From contig NZ_JAHAIF010000003.1 in assembly GCF_018372875.1 (NCBI RefSeq), positions 44,100-108,099 of the forward strand: DNA of 64,000 bases, given 5' to 3'. This DNA comes from Clostridium sp. Lineage in GTDB: Bacteria > Bacillota > Clostridia > Clostridiales > Clostridiaceae. Below are positions 1 to 9,494 of this stretch, one piece after another (within the stretch, counting starts at the first letter, position 1; each line of letters starts with the position of its first letter). The translations under genes and the position numbers were made by a program. The notes under the pieces are model-generated. The model had not been told where the DNA came from, ran no database searches, and saw only the letters and a program-made list of their open reading frames with translations.

Positions 1-51
1 ATTTTATAAAATTTACAAAAGATAAGTATAGAATAGAAAGGAGTTTTACTT

Positions 52-1221
52 ATGAAAAGAGTAGTACTTATAGTTTTAGATAGTGTTGGAGTAGGAGAGA
101 TGCCTGATGCCCAAATGTATGGAGATAAAGGAAGTCATACTTTAGACCATACTTTTGAAGCTTGCAACGGACTTAATATACCAAACTTAAAGAAGTTAGG
201 TCTTGGTAATATTGAGGGTGTTAAGGCGTTAGGAAAGGAAGAAAGTGTTATTGGTGCCTTTGGAAAGGGTAGTGAGAAATCAATTGGTAAAGATACAGTA
301 ACAGGACATTGGGAAATTGGAGGAGTAATTCTTGATAAGCCTCTAAATACTTATCCTGATGGTTTCTCAGATAAAATAATAAATGAGTTTAAGGAAAAAG
401 CAAAGATAGATGGGATTTTAGGTAATAAGGTCGCCTCTGGAACTGCAATTATCGAAGAGCTAGGAGAAGAACATGTAAAGACAGGATATCCAATAATATA
501 TACCTCAGCTGATAGTGTATTCCAAATAGCTGCACATGAAGAGGTTATTGGGTTAGATAACCTTTATAAAATGTGTGAAATAGCAAGAGAAATGTTAGTT
601 GGAGAAGATGTTGTTGGTAGAGTAATTGCTAGACCTTTTGTTGGAGAAGTTGGATCATTTAAAAGAACTTCAAACAGAAGAGATTACGCTTTAGATCCAT
701 TTGGTAAGACAGCTTTAGAATATATAAAAGAAAATGGGATGAGTGTAGCAGCTGTTGGAAAAATAGAAGATATATATAATGGAAAAGGCGTTACAGAGGC
801 TGTTCACATAAAAAATAACATGGATGGAGTTGATAAGACTCTAGAATACATGGATAAGATTGATAATGGGTTAATATTCACAAATTTAGTGGATTTTGAT
901 ATGCTTTATGGTCACAGAAATGATCCAAAAGGATATGGAAAAGCCATAGAGGATTTTGATGGCAGACTTAATGAAATATATTCAAAGCTAAGAGATGAAG
1001 ATATTTTAATTATTACAGCTGACCATGGGTGTGACCCTACAACAGAAAGTACAGATCATTCTAGAGAGTACATACCAATACTTGTATATGGTAAAAAAGT
1101 TAAGGGTGGAACTGAATTAGGAATAAGAGATTCCTTCACTGATATAGGAAAAAGTATTTTGCATTACTTAGGAATAGATAATAACTTAGAAGGTAAATCC
1201 TTTATAAGTGAGATTATCTAG
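52..1221 (+). CDS. deoB: phosphopentomutase
   Basis: Interconverts (deoxy)ribose 1-phosphate and 5-phosphate in the cytoplasm, so that sugars released by nucleoside phosphorylases can enter central metabolism. The 389-residue protein has the normal family length. It starts with the metal-binding alkaline-phosphatase-superfamily motif [13 protein letters not shown] (D10), carries the active-site stretch [10 protein letters not shown] (residues 79-88) and ends with the second metal site [10 protein letters not shown]. An AAAGGAG site lies just upstream of the ATG. pdp follows 20 bases later, and deoC lies further along on the same strand, which completes the pathway from deoxynucleoside to acetaldehyde plus glyceraldehyde 3-phosphate. 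The promoter is outside the window or within the first 50 bases. Confidence 0.97.
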   Translation: MKRVVLIVLDSVGVGEMPDAQMYGDKGSHTLDHTFEACNGLNIPNLKKLGLGNIEGVKALGKEESVIGAFGKGSEKSIGKDTVTGHWEIGGVILDKPLNTYPDGFSDKIINEFKEKAKIDGILGNKVASGTAIIEELGEEHVKTGYPIIYTSADSVFQIAAHEEVIGLDNLYKMCEIAREMLVGEDVVGRVIARPFVGEVGSFKRTSNRRDYALDPFGKTALEYIKENGMSVAAVGKIEDIYNGKGVTEAVHIKNNMDGVDKTLEYMDKIDNGLIFTNLVDFDMLYGHRNDPKGYGKAIEDFDGRLNEIYSKLRDEDILIITADHGCDPTTESTDHSREYIPILVYGKKVKGGTELGIRDSFTDIGKSILHYLGIDNNLEGKSFISEII

Positions 1222-1241
1222 AGATAGGAGGACTGTGGCAT

Positions 1242-2546
1242 ATGAGAATGTACGATGTCATATTGAAAAAAAGAAGAGGAGAAGAACTATCTAAGGAAGA
1301 GATAGACTTTTTCATTCAAGGATTTACAAAGGGAGAAATACCTGATTATCAAGCATCAGCCTTGCTTATGTCAATTTTCTTTAATAGTATGAGTAAGAGA
1401 GAAACAGCAGACTTTACAATGTCTATGGTTCACTCTGGAGAAACTTTAAACCTAGATAAAATCCAAGGAATTAAAGTTGATAAGCATTCAACAGGCGGAG
1501 TTGGTGATACTACTACTATACTTTTAGCACCTATGGTAGCTTCATGTGGAGTGCCAGTTGCAAAAATGAGCGGTAGAGGACTTGGTCATACAGGTGGAAC
1601 AATTGATAAACTTGAATCATTTAAAGGGTTTTCTGTAGAGCTTTCAGAAGAAAAGTTCATGGAAAATGTAAATGATATAGGAATAGCAGTAATTGGCCAA
1701 ACAGCTAATTTAGCACCTGCTGATAAGAAACTATATGCTTTAAGAGATGTAACTGCTACAGTTGATAACATGCCTCTTATAGCATCAAGTATAATGAGCA
1801 AAAAAATAGCTTCAGGTGCAGATGGAATAGTTCTTGATGTTAAGGTTGGAGATGGAGCATTTATGAAAACTCCAGAGGATGCAAAGGCTTTAGCAGAAGA
1901 AATGGTTTCTATAGGTAAAAATGTAGGAAGAAATACAATAGCAGTAATTTCAGATATGGATCAACCATTAGGATATGCTATTGGTAATGCATTAGAAATA
2001 AAGGAAGCTATTGATACATTAAAAGGAAATGGTCCTAAAGACTTGCTTGAACTAGCATTAACTTTAGGAAGTAATATGCTTATTTTAGCTAATAAAGTTC
2101 AAAGCTTTGAAGAAGGAAAGCAACTTCTTTTAGAAAATATTAAAAATGGTAAAGCTTTAGAAAAGCTAAAGGAATTTGTTAAGGCACAAGGTGGAGATCC
2201 AGCTTGCGTTGATAATACAGATATTTTACCTAAGGCTAAATATATTATAGAAGTTAAAGCTAATAAGTCTGGAACAATTTCAAAAATTCATGCTGAAGAA
2301 ATGGGCTTAACAGCAATGGAGTTAGGTGCAGGAAGAGCAACAAAGGAAAGTGTTATAGATTTAGCTGTAGGGATTGTTTTATGTAAGAAAAGAGGAGAAA
2401 AGGTATCTGAAGGAGACATCTTAGCTAGAATATATGCTAACGATGAAAATAAAGGACATAAAGCTGTTGAGAAGATACTTAGGGATATCCAAATTTCTGA
2501 TGAATATGAAGAAAAGATTCCATTAATATATGATATAATACGTTAA
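1242..2546 (+). CDS. pdp: pyrimidine-nucleoside phosphorylase
   Basis: Phosphorolyses uridine and thymidine (and deoxyuridine) to base plus (deoxy)ribose 1-phosphate, the substrate of the DeoB encoded just upstream. The 434-residue length fits the family. The glycosyltransferase family 3 signature is visible as [13 protein letters not shown] (about residues 80-92), followed by the [16 protein letters not shown] motif (about 109-124) and the C-terminal PYNP domain ([19 protein letters not shown]...GAGRATKES). The ATG is 10 bases from an AGGAGG site at 1226-1231; an in-frame ATG six bases later is spaced less well. It is read in an operon with deoB and ends at a terminator. Confidence 0.96.
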   Translation: MRMYDVILKKRRGEELSKEEIDFFIQGFTKGEIPDYQASALLMSIFFNSMSKRETADFTMSMVHSGETLNLDKIQGIKVDKHSTGGVGDTTTILLAPMVASCGVPVAKMSGRGLGHTGGTIDKLESFKGFSVELSEEKFMENVNDIGIAVIGQTANLAPADKKLYALRDVTATVDNMPLIASSIMSKKIASGADGIVLDVKVGDGAFMKTPEDAKALAEEMVSIGKNVGRNTIAVISDMDQPLGYAIGNALEIKEAIDTLKGNGPKDLLELALTLGSNMLILANKVQSFEEGKQLLLENIKNGKALEKLKEFVKAQGGDPACVDNTDILPKAKYIIEVKANKSGTISKIHAEEMGLTAMELGAGRATKESVIDLAVGIVLCKKRGEKVSEGDILARIYANDENKGHKAVEKILRDIQISDEYEEKIPLIYDIIR

Positions 2547-2555
2547 TAATAAATA

Positions 2556-2600
2556 GCTGTCTCATAGATGATTAAAATCACCTGTGTAGACAGTTTTTTT
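2556..2600 (+). terminator. rho-independent terminator after deoB-pdp
   Basis: CTGTCT (2557-2562) pairs with AGACAG (2588-2593), with further weak pairing in between, followed by a run of seven T. It closes the deoB-pdp unit. Confidence 0.75.
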
Positions 2601-2678
2601 GTTTGAATTTATATAATTCGACAAAGTGTGATATTTTTTTATTACTTGGAAACAATATTCTTGAAGGGAGGAAGATAA

Positions 2679-3860
2679 ATGAGTAAGAAAATAATTAAAC
2701 AAATCTCTTTATCATTAATGATTATACTATCTATTTTATTATTACCTGCAGGAATATTAACAAGTGCTAAGGAAGAAGAGTCAAAAGGTGGAGGAGTAAA
2801 TAGTATAGAAGCAAAATCATATTTACTTATGGAACCTATTTCAGGAAAAATTCTATATGAAAACAACATAGATGAAAAGTTTGCTCCAGCTTCTGTAACA
2901 AAAATAATGACTATGCTATTAACTATGGAGGCTGTAGATAGTGGCAAAATTAAATTAGATGATAAGGTAACATGTAGCGAAAATGCAAAGAAAATGGGCG
3001 GAAGCACAATGTTACTTGATACAGGAGAAGTTAGAACAGTAGAAGAGTTATTAAAAGGTGTAGCAATAGCATCTGGTAATGATGCTGCTGTAGCTTTAGC
3101 TGAATACTTAGGTGGCACTGAAGAAGATTTTGTAAACATGATGAACAAAAGATGCCAAGAATTAGGTATGAAAAATACTACATTTAAAAATTGTAATGGA
3201 CTTCCATGTGAAGGGCATCTTTCAACAGCAAGAGATATAGCATTAATGTCTCGTGAATTATTAAAACATCCAACTATATTAAAATATTCAGGAACTTATA
3301 TGGAAACAATCTCTGAAGGAAGAAAATCTCCAATTGAATTAGTTAACCATAATAAGCTTGTAAGATTTTTTGAAGGCTGTGATGGATTAAAAACTGGATT
3401 TACTAATGAAGCTAAGTATTGTATTTCAGCCACTGCAAAAAGAAGTGGAGTAAGAATGTTAGCTGTAATTATGGGAGCACCTACATATAAAATTAGAAAT
3501 AGAGATGCAGGAATATTAATGAATTATGGATTCTCTAAATATGAAGGGAAGAAACTTGTATCTAAGGATGAAGATGTAGATAAGGTACAAATGGGTAAAC
3601 AAACTGATAGATTCTTTATGGCTAAGGCTAAGGATGATTTAGAAGTTGTAGTACCAAAGGGAAATAGCGGTGAATTAGTTAAGAAGGTCGTTATGGACGA
3701 AACTAAGGATGAATATAAAGCAGGCGATATAGTAGGTAAATGTGAAGTATACCTTGGAGAAGAAAAGGTAGGAGAAGTTAAGATTTATTGTGATAGAGAT
3801 GTTAAGAAGGGTGGAATCTTTGATTCTATCAAGTATAATATAAAGAATATATTTAATTAA
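2679..3860 (+). CDS. dacF: D-alanyl-D-alanine carboxypeptidase, DacF type
   Basis: A class A low-molecular-weight penicillin-binding protein that removes the terminal D-Ala of peptidoglycan stem peptides outside the membrane. An N-terminal signal peptide (Lys-rich start, hydrophobic residues about 10-28) precedes the peptidase S11 domain. The three catalytic motifs are all present: S-V-T-K in FAPASVTKIM, S-G-N in IASGNDAAVA and K-T-G in GLKTGFTNEA. A C-terminal PBP5-like domain of about 100 residues follows. In Bacillus the DacF homologue acts on spore cortex; that role here is inferred from family resemblance. It has its own strong ribosome binding site (GGGAGG) and is flanked by terminators, so it is probably monocistronic. 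Confidence 0.93.
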   Translation: MSKKIIKQISLSLMIILSILLLPAGILTSAKEEESKGGGVNSIEAKSYLLMEPISGKILYENNIDEKFAPASVTKIMTMLLTMEAVDSGKIKLDDKVTCSENAKKMGGSTMLLDTGEVRTVEELLKGVAIASGNDAAVALAEYLGGTEEDFVNMMNKRCQELGMKNTTFKNCNGLPCEGHLSTARDIALMSRELLKHPTILKYSGTYMETISEGRKSPIELVNHNKLVRFFEGCDGLKTGFTNEAKYCISATAKRSGVRMLAVIMGAPTYKIRNRDAGILMNYGFSKYEGKKLVSKDEDVDKVQMGKQTDRFFMAKAKDDLEVVVPKGNSGELVKKVVMDETKDEYKAGDIVGKCEVYLGEEKVGEVKIYCDRDVKKGGIFDSIKYNIKNIFN

Positions 3861-3863
3861 TTT

Positions 3864-3898
3864 AAAGGTGATAGAGGTGTACTTCTATCACCTTTTTA
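3864..3898 (+). terminator. terminator after dacF
   Basis: AAAGGTGATAGA (3864-3875) pairs perfectly with TCTATCACCTTT (3884-3895), followed by T residues. Confidence 0.9.
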
Positions 3899-3978
3899 GC
3901 TTGTCTAATTAACTCAAAATTGGTATTATAATAAGGTATGACTAAATGTATGAAATAGAAGAGTAAGGTGGAATTTTA

Positions 3979-4728
3979 ATGGAATTACCTAAGATTAAAG
4001 TGGCTGATTTTGAAGGGCCCTTTGACTTATTGCTGCATTTAATAAAAAAGAATAAAATGAATATCTATAATGTTGAGATATATAAGGTTACTAATCAATA
4101 TCTAAGATATTTAGATGAGATGAAGGAAATGGATCTTGAGATAACTTCTGAATTTATAGTAGTTGCTGCAACTTTAATAGAGATAAAATCTAAGACTCTT
4201 CTTCCTAAGCATAAGGTTGAAGAGGAAGATGAAGAAGATATAGAAAAGAAGTTATTAGAAAAGCTTATTATCTATAAAAAGATTAAAGAAGCAACTGAGT
4301 TCTTTAAAGGAAAGTATACAAGTTCTGGTAGTATTTATACTAAGAAGCCAGAAGTAATAGAAGAGATTAAAGGACCAGTAGATAATGATGAATTATTAAG
4401 AAATGTAACCTTACTTGATTTATATAATATTTATAATAATCTTCTGGAAATATATTTGAATAAACAAAATAAAGGAAATGTAATACAGAAGAAAATATAT
4501 GTTGATAAATATAAGATAGAAGATAAATTTGATTATCTTTTTGAAAAGTTAAAAGAAAAAAAGATTACAGAGTTTTCAGACCTTATGATGGAATGTGAAT
4601 GTAAACTTGAATGTGTTGTTACCTTCTTAGCACTTTTAGAACTTATGAAACAAAGAATGGTGAAGGTATATCAAACAGGAAGCTTTGGAGAAATATTAAT
4701 TGAAAGGAATGAAGAAGAGGTTGAATAA
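3979..4728 (+). CDS. scpA: segregation and condensation protein A (kleisin)
   Basis: The kleisin subunit that bridges the SMC heads and recruits ScpB in the bacterial condensin complex on the nucleoid. The 249-residue protein has the typical start (VADFEGPFDLLLHLIKKNKM), the conserved helix IEIKSKTLLP (about residues 72-81), an acidic linker (EEEDEEDIEKK), and the C-terminal winged-helix region ending FGEILIERNEEEVE. The start ATG follows AAGGTGG. It overlaps scpB by about 29 bases, which fits translational coupling of two subunits of one complex. Confidence 0.96.
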   Translation: MELPKIKVADFEGPFDLLLHLIKKNKMNIYNVEIYKVTNQYLRYLDEMKEMDLEITSEFIVVAATLIEIKSKTLLPKHKVEEEDEEDIEKKLLEKLIIYKKIKEATEFFKGKYTSSGSIYTKKPEVIEEIKGPVDNDELLRNVTLLDLYNIYNNLLEIYLNKQNKGNVIQKKIYVDKYKIEDKFDYLFEKLKEKKITEFSDLMMECECKLECVVTFLALLELMKQRMVKVYQTGSFGEILIERNEEEVE

Positions 4729-5329
4729 ATTTGACATAGGACAATTCGAGTTTAAGGAAGTATCAAGAAAAGATACTCAAAAAGGAATAATTGAAGCAAT
4801 GCTATTTGTAAGTGGAGAACCTCTATCATTAAGAGATATAGCAATTAACCTTGAAGCTACTCCTAAATATGTAGAAGAGTTATTAGAAGAAATGATTAAG
4901 GAATATGATGAAATATCAAGAGGAATAAAGCTTATATCTATAAATGGTGCTTATCAATTAGTTACTAAGGCAGAACATAGCGATTATATACAAAAATTAT
5001 TAAAGAAGAATAAAAGACAGTCTCTTTCACAGGCTTCATTAGAAAGTCTTGCGATAGTTGCATATAAACAACCTATTACAAGAATAGATATTGATGAAAT
5101 AAGAGGGGTTAAGTCTGATAGTGCCCTTCAAAAGCTTATAGAGAAGGACTTAATAAAAGAAGTTGGAAGATTAGAGGTTCCAGGTAGACCAATTCTTTAT
5201 GGTACAACAGAAGAATTCTTAAGACAGTTTGGATTACATGACCTTAAAGAACTTCCATCGCTTGACCTGTATGCTGTAGAAGAAGAGGAAGAACTTGAAG
5301 AAGAGATTGTTTTAGATAGTGAAGAATAA
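4700..5329 (+). CDS. scpB: segregation and condensation protein B
   Basis: Partner of ScpA in the SMC-ScpAB condensin. It has two winged-helix domains: GIIEAMLFVSGEPLSLRDI opens the first, and the family-typical SLESLAIVAYKQPITR and GRPILYGTTEEFL lie in the second. The acidic tail (EEEEELEEE) is normal for clostridial members. The start is uncertain: TTG at 4700 has a GGAG nine bases upstream, ATG at 4709 directly abuts its purine run, and TTG at 4721 is also possible. All three give an intact core domain. The gene overlaps scpA and ends at a long bidirectional terminator. Confidence 0.94.
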   Translation: MKGMKKRLNKFDIGQFEFKEVSRKDTQKGIIEAMLFVSGEPLSLRDIAINLEATPKYVEELLEEMIKEYDEISRGIKLISINGAYQLVTKAEHSDYIQKLLKKNKRQSLSQASLESLAIVAYKQPITRIDIDEIRGVKSDSALQKLIEKDLIKEVGRLEVPGRPILYGTTEEFLRQFGLHDLKELPSLDLYAVEEEEELEEEIVLDSEE

Positions 5330-5335
5330 ATAATT

Positions 5336-5377
5336 AGGGATATTAGAATTATTAATTGTAATTCTAATATCCCTTTA
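5336..5377. terminator. bidirectional terminator between scpB and gerW
   Basis: A perfect 16-bp inverted repeat (5336-5351 with 5359-5374, loop of seven) lies between the convergent ends of scpB and gerW. It is flanked by A-rich and T-rich tracts and can serve both strands. Confidence 0.9.
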
Positions 5378-5392
5378 ATATTGAGAGGAGAA

Positions 5393-5878
5393 TTATTGGT
5401 TATCTAAATGGATTGATTTATCTGTTGATTCAAAATCATCAGGATATAGGTCTACATCAGGTGTTGTGTTACTAGAAGATTGTTCATTGCAACCTCCAGA
5501 ATTTTTAAATAAGTCTTTAACCATATCTATAATTTGTGGTACAGTATCAACAATCCTATCATATGTATTATCTTGTTCTACAGGCATTAATCTAACAGCA
5601 TTATCTTTTACTACTAGGAAAGCTACAGGTTTAACTGATACTCCAGCACCTGAACCACCACCAAATGGGTAGTCACTGTTAGAGTTTACTTTCGTGTTAG
5701 CTTCTCCAAATTCAGAACCACCAGATGCAAATCCAAAGGATACTTTAGAAATTGGAATAATACAGCTACCATCTTTAGTTTCAACAACATCACCTATAAC
5801 AGTATTTACATCAACCATATCTCTTAAGTTTTCCATAGTACTTTTCATTAAAGTTTCTACTGGATGTTCATTATTCAT
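5393..5878 (-). CDS. gerW: GerW family sporulation protein (YtfJ)
   Basis: A 161-residue cytosolic spore protein of the YtfJ/GerW family, known in Bacillus subtilis as a forespore-made protein needed for normal germination. The sequence shows the family core: HPVETLMKSTMENLRDMVDVNTVIGD, followed by IPISKVSFGFASGG and the Gly/Ser-rich segment PFGGGSGAGVSVKPVAFLVV. A DUF2953 gene lies directly upstream and overlaps by eight bases, matching the ytfI-ytfJ order of Bacillus. AGGAGG stands before the ATG. I saw no clear forespore sigma-factor promoter, so regulation is inferred only from the family. Confidence 0.93.
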   Translation of the reverse strand: MNNEHPVETLMKSTMENLRDMVDVNTVIGDVVETKDGSCIIPISKVSFGFASGGSEFGEANTKVNSNSDYPFGGGSGAGVSVKPVAFLVVKDNAVRLMPVEQDNTYDRIVDTVPQIIDMVKDLFKNSGGCNEQSSSNTTPDVDLYPDDFESTDKSIHLDNQ

Positions 5879-6434
5879 TGTCTTTTACCTCCTTTTTGGG
5901 TATTGACCCTTTTGCTATTAAAAATAACATATATATAATTTGAGCTAGTGATAAGAAAATTATACTTTTTATATCAAAATTTACTATAAAGTCATCTTTA
6001 AATTGAGGAGTAATAGGAAATTTAAATTTTTTCGATTTAAAAAGTACAGTTATTATTCTAAGTATTAAAGGCATTGTTGCAGAGATAGCTCCATATGATA
6101 TGGCAGTTTTAGCCGCATCATTTAAGGAGTATGAAAGAGAGCCTTCAAGCCTTAGTGTTGGTTTAAATTTATTCCTATCTAAAGCCTTAAGTATTTTTTT
6201 AGGATCAAAAGATCTTGTGAAAAAGAAATTTGAATTCTTTTTCTTTTTAGTTTCATTTACTTTTTTTTCATTGATTTTCTTCTTATTATTTTCTACCCAA
6301 TTTTCAGTATGATTTTTCAAAATTGTAAACTTATATAATTTAATATAATAATTTTCCTTACTGTAGCAAATATTAACTTTAATAGGAATAGGGAGCAATA
6401 AAATAAGAAGGATAATAATTAGAAAAATCTTCAT
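5871..6434 (-). CDS. DUF2953 domain protein (YtfI-like), spore gene partner
   Basis: A membrane-associated protein of 187 residues, resembling the DUF2953 (YtfI) family that precedes gerW/ytfJ in spore formers. It starts with a hydrophobic segment (MKIFLIIILLILLLPIPIKV), then a Lys/Asn-rich stretch and a second hydrophobic C-terminal helix (IIFLSLAQIIYMLFLIA). The motif YGAISATMPLILRII lies in the middle. The start at 6434 is chosen because GGAGGAG lies seven bases upstream; the in-frame codon at 6458 has no such site. It is cotranscribed with gerW. Its molecular function is unknown. Confidence 0.85.
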   Translation of the reverse strand: MKIFLIIILLILLLPIPIKVNICYSKENYYIKLYKFTILKNHTENWVENNKKKINEKKVNETKKKKNSNFFFTRSFDPKKILKALDRNKFKPTLRLEGSLSYSLNDAAKTAISYGAISATMPLILRIITVLFKSKKFKFPITPQFKDDFIVNFDIKSIIFLSLAQIIYMLFLIAKGSIPKKEVKDNE

Positions 6435-6574
6435 AGTACTCCTCCAAACATATAACATTTATATTATTGCCTATTTAAACCAAAATAAACTTTTTATTTT
6501 TTTATGGTAATAGGTTTATTTTTTAGTTATTTAGACAAACTACACTTAGAAAAGAGAATTAGAGGGTGGTTTTG

Positions 6575-7435
6575 ATGAAACTTTATGCGAGAAAATTATC
6601 AATATTATTAAGTACAGTATTATTAAGTTCTTTATTCATGCAAGTGAATGTATTTGCATCTCCAAAGGACAACTTTAGAGTAAGTGCAAGAAATGCAATT
6701 GCTATGGATAGAGAAAGCAAACAAATTCTATTCAATCAAAATGGATATGAATTAGTACCAATGGCAAGTACAACTAAAATATTAACTGCTTTAATTACCA
6801 TAGAAAGAGGAAACTTAGATGAAAAGTTTACTGTAAGTAAAAATGCAGCTTCTATAAGAGGCTCTAAGGTTGGGTATAAAGCAGGAGAGGAAATTGCCAT
6901 AAAAGAATTATTATTTGGATTAATGTATAGGTCAGGTAATGATGCGGCAATTACCTTAGCAGAAGGAATTGGTGGATCAGTTGAAGGCTTTGCAGAAATT
7001 ATGAATCATTATGCAAAGAGCTTAGGTTTACTTGATTCCCATTTTGAATCTCCTCATGGCTTAGATTCAAGTGGCCACTATTCATCTGCATATGATTTAG
7101 CTGTTTTAACTGCAAAGGGTATGGAGTATGATATGTTTAGAGAAGTGGTTGGAACAAAGGAAATAAGAAAAGATACTTATGGCTTTTCAAGAGACTACAA
7201 TAATATAAATAAAATCCTTTGGAAAATCCCGGGAGCTAATGGAGTTAAGACTGGATATACTGGTCAAGCTGGAAAGTGTCTTGTATCATCGGTTAACCAT
7301 GATGGAAGAGATATAATTATAGTAGTTTTAAATTGTCCTGATAGATGGAATCAAACTGATAAGATTTATAAGCATATTGCTGAAAAGATGGCATTTCAAA
7401 GTGAGAATATGAAGGAGATGGTTATGACAGAATAG
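6575..7435 (+). CDS. dacB: D-alanyl-D-alanine carboxypeptidase, DacB-like
   Basis: A second S11 carboxypeptidase that trims peptidoglycan peptides outside the cell or in the spore cortex. The signal peptide (residues 1 to about 26, ending NVFASP) precedes the catalytic domain with S-T-T-K (MASTTKILTA), S-G-N (YRSGNDAA) and K-T-G (GVKTGYTG). At 286 residues it lacks the C-terminal PBP5 domain that DacF has. The ATG at 6575 is preferred over the GTG at 6566, which lies inside the purine-rich ribosome binding site (GAGGGTGG). Its place next to gerW and DUF2953 suggests a spore-cortex role; that is inference. Confidence 0.88.
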   Translation: MKLYARKLSILLSTVLLSSLFMQVNVFASPKDNFRVSARNAIAMDRESKQILFNQNGYELVPMASTTKILTALITIERGNLDEKFTVSKNAASIRGSKVGYKAGEEIAIKELLFGLMYRSGNDAAITLAEGIGGSVEGFAEIMNHYAKSLGLLDSHFESPHGLDSSGHYSSAYDLAVLTAKGMEYDMFREVVGTKEIRKDTYGFSRDYNNINKILWKIPGANGVKTGYTGQAGKCLVSSVNHDGRDIIIVVLNCPDRWNQTDKIYKHIAEKMAFQSENMKEMVMTE

Positions 7436-7507
7436 GATAAAGTTGGTTTGCTATTATTAGAGTTTTTTGATAATCTAAAAGTGAATAAAAATTAAAGGAG
7501 TAATGTT

Positions 7508-8173
7508 ATGGATAAAAAGAAAATTTTAAGCACTGTTGATCATACTTTGTTATCTCAAACAGCTACATGGGAAGATATTAAGAGAATTTGTGATGAAGGG
7601 ATGAAGTATGAAGTTGCTTCAATTTGTATTCCTCCATCTTATATAAGAGAAGCGAAAAATTATGTAGGAGATAAATTAGCTCTATGTACAGTAATAGGAT
7701 TTCCTAATGGATATATGACAAAAGCTACAAAAATCTATGAAACAATGGATGCTATTGCAAATGGTGCTGATGAGATAGATATGGTTATTAACTTAGGCCA
7801 TGTAAAAGATAAGAAGTATGACCTAATTGAGGAAGAAATAAGGGAAATTAAGAAGGCTTGTGGTTCTAAAATACTTAAGGTTATAATTGAAACTTGTTTC
7901 TTAACTGAAGAAGAAAAGATTAATATGTGTAAGGTTGTAACAAATGCAGGTGCGGACTTCATTAAAACTTCAACTGGATTTGGAACAGGTGGAGCAACTA
8001 GAGAGGACATAGAACTTTTTGTTAAGCATGTTGGTCCAAATGTAAAGATTAAAGCAGCTGGAGGAGTAAGAGACTTAGCTACTACAGAAGATTTTATTAA
8101 CCTTGGTGTTTCAAGACTTGGAACAAGTTCAATTATAAAGATAATTAACAAAGAAGAAGTAACAGGATATTAA
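7508..8173 (+). CDS. deoC: deoxyribose-phosphate aldolase
   Basis: Cleaves 2-deoxyribose 5-phosphate to acetaldehyde and glyceraldehyde 3-phosphate, the last step of deoxynucleoside use begun by Pdp and DeoB upstream. The protein is 221 residues, the standard length. The TIM-barrel signatures are clear: VDHTLL near the start, EIDMVINLG, the Schiff-base lysine strand ILKVIIETC, and [16 protein letters not shown], followed by [16 protein letters not shown] lies seven bases before the ATG. It is transcribed apart from deoB-pdp and ends at its own terminator. Confidence 0.97.
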   Translation: MDKKKILSTVDHTLLSQTATWEDIKRICDEGMKYEVASICIPPSYIREAKNYVGDKLALCTVIGFPNGYMTKATKIYETMDAIANGADEIDMVINLGHVKDKKYDLIEEEIREIKKACGSKILKVIIETCFLTEEEKINMCKVVTNAGADFIKTSTGFGTGGATREDIELFVKHVGPNVKIKAAGGVRDLATTEDFINLGVSRLGTSSIIKIINKEEVTGY

Positions 8174-8177
8174 TAAT

Positions 8178-8206
8178 AAAGAGCTGTTTTAATTAACAGC
8201 TCTTTT
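8178..8206. terminator. terminator after deoC
   Basis: AAAGAGCTGTT pairs with AACAGCTCTTT and a short T run follows. It lies between convergent genes and may work both ways. Confidence 0.85.
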
Positions 8207-8216
8207 ACTCATGATT

Positions 8217-9494
8217 TTAACAAAGTTTTGTATTAAATATATTATCTAAATTAAGTTTAGTTACTTTATTGTTGATTTCTTTTATATTAAGTGTATATAG
8301 TCCTAATTCTTGCATTCTCTTAAAGTAGCCAGCACCTGCAAAAGTATATCTTACCTTTCTTCCATCTCTAGTTTTAGATTGTTCATTTTCATATGAAATT
8401 ATATCTCCAATGGCAATTGAACTTGGAAGAATAAGAAGTGGCAATCCAAGGGCCAGTCTTACTGCATTGTGACCAGCTAGAGTTCCTGTGCATATAGCCT
8501 CGGTATGTCCAACGAAAAGACCACTTTTTTCTCCAGCGCAGAATAAATTATCCACTCCTTGAACCTTCATATCATTAGTTCTAGGAGCAACAGATAGATA
8601 TCTCATTGAGTTACCTTTACTACCTGCATATGGATCTACATACTTAGCATGTTCTAGTCCAGGTATCTTTCTTAATTTTTCTAAAGGATAATAAGTTGTC
8701 ATTAATTTTGCATGTCCTGTGTCTAGAAGTACTACATTTTCAGCAAATTCTTTCAAGGCGTATTGTTGGCAAACCTTTGTATCTAATTTACCGTAGTTAA
8801 CATCTTCAGTAGGAACCTTTAAAACAATAACACCTTTTTCAGTTAATTCCTTATTAATTTCATCGGATAGACTTTCTTTTGCTAATTTACAAGAACCTGA
8901 CATAGCACCTAAAGCGTCTTCGGCTCTTTCTCCTTGAATATCAGGAACACCACATCTTTCACTTATTGAAATTCTAGGTCCAAATGAAGGACATCTTAAA
9001 ATACACATTGAGCATCCATTTCCATATCTTAAGCAGTTTCCCATAGGGCCTGTAGTTCCTGTTGTTTCAATAAAAATATCCCCATCCACAAAGCTATCAT
9101 CAGCTAAGTATAAACCTTTTATCTTATGTCCATCAAATTCAACATCTCTAACCCTTTTCTCCATGTGAATTATTATTCCTAAAGATTTAATATGGTCTCT
9201 TACAGCACCTTCTATCCTGTTAACGTCATAAAGGCTTGCATGTTTATGTCCTGGAAAATCTATGCCTTTATGTCTTGAGTTTGCATCAGTAATATTAATT
9301 AAATCTCCACCACCTAAAGCAATTAGTTCTTCAGATGCAGTATATCTTCCATTGTTTCTCATTATGCCGCCAACATTTCCAAGTCCAAGCAATAAATCTG
9401 TTTTTTCATATATATGAACTTCTGCTCCAGCTTTTTTTGCACTAATAGCAGCTGCACATCCTGCCCAGCCACCGCCAATAATGATAATCTTCAT
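8217..9494 (-). CDS. FAD-dependent oxidoreductase (NAD(P)/FAD-binding, GidA-like fold)
   Basis: A 425-residue cytosolic flavoprotein. The N terminus has the dinucleotide-binding motif IIIGGGWAGCAAAISAKKAGAEVHIYEK with the GxGxxG-like GGGWAG. A second FAD contact is visible near the C terminus (DNLFCAGEKSGLFVGHTEA). The middle carries a Cys cluster, CLRYGNGCSMCILRCPSFGPR, which could hold an iron-sulfur centre or redox cysteines. It overlaps the upstream gene by four bases (ATGA), so the two are translationally coupled and probably form one electron-transfer complex. It is too short for MnmG/GidA, and the substrate is unknown. Some clostridial homologues carry loose GidA-like names; I would not use them. 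Confidence 0.8.
   Translation of the reverse strand: MKIIIIGGGWAGCAAAISAKKAGAEVHIYEKTDLLLGLGNVGGIMRNNGRYTASEELIALGGGDLINITDANSRHKGIDFPGHKHASLYDVNRIEGAVRDHIKSLGIIIHMEKRVRDVEFDGHKIKGLYLADDSFVDGDIFIETTGTTGPMGNCLRYGNGCSMCILRCPSFGPRISISERCGVPDIQGERAEDALGAMSGSCKLAKESLSDEINKELTEKGVIVLKVPTEDVNYGKLDTKVCQQYALKEFAENVVLLDTGHAKLMTTYYPLEKLRKIPGLEHAKYVDPYAGSKGNSMRYLSVAPRTNDMKVQGVDNLFCAGEKSGLFVGHTEAICTGTLAGHNAVRLALGLPLLILPSSIAIGDIISYENEQSKTRDGRKVRYTFAGAGYFKRMQELGLYTLNIKEINNKVTKLNLDNIFNTKLC

Noticed and set aside
2642..3148. Open frame on the minus strand opposite dacF
   Set aside because: Shadow frame within a well-supported carboxypeptidase gene; no start signal.
8217..9494. MnmG/GidA tRNA-modification protein
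   Set aside because: It is about 200 residues too short for MnmG and is coupled to a reductase gene rather than to rRNA methyltransferase or ParAB genes.
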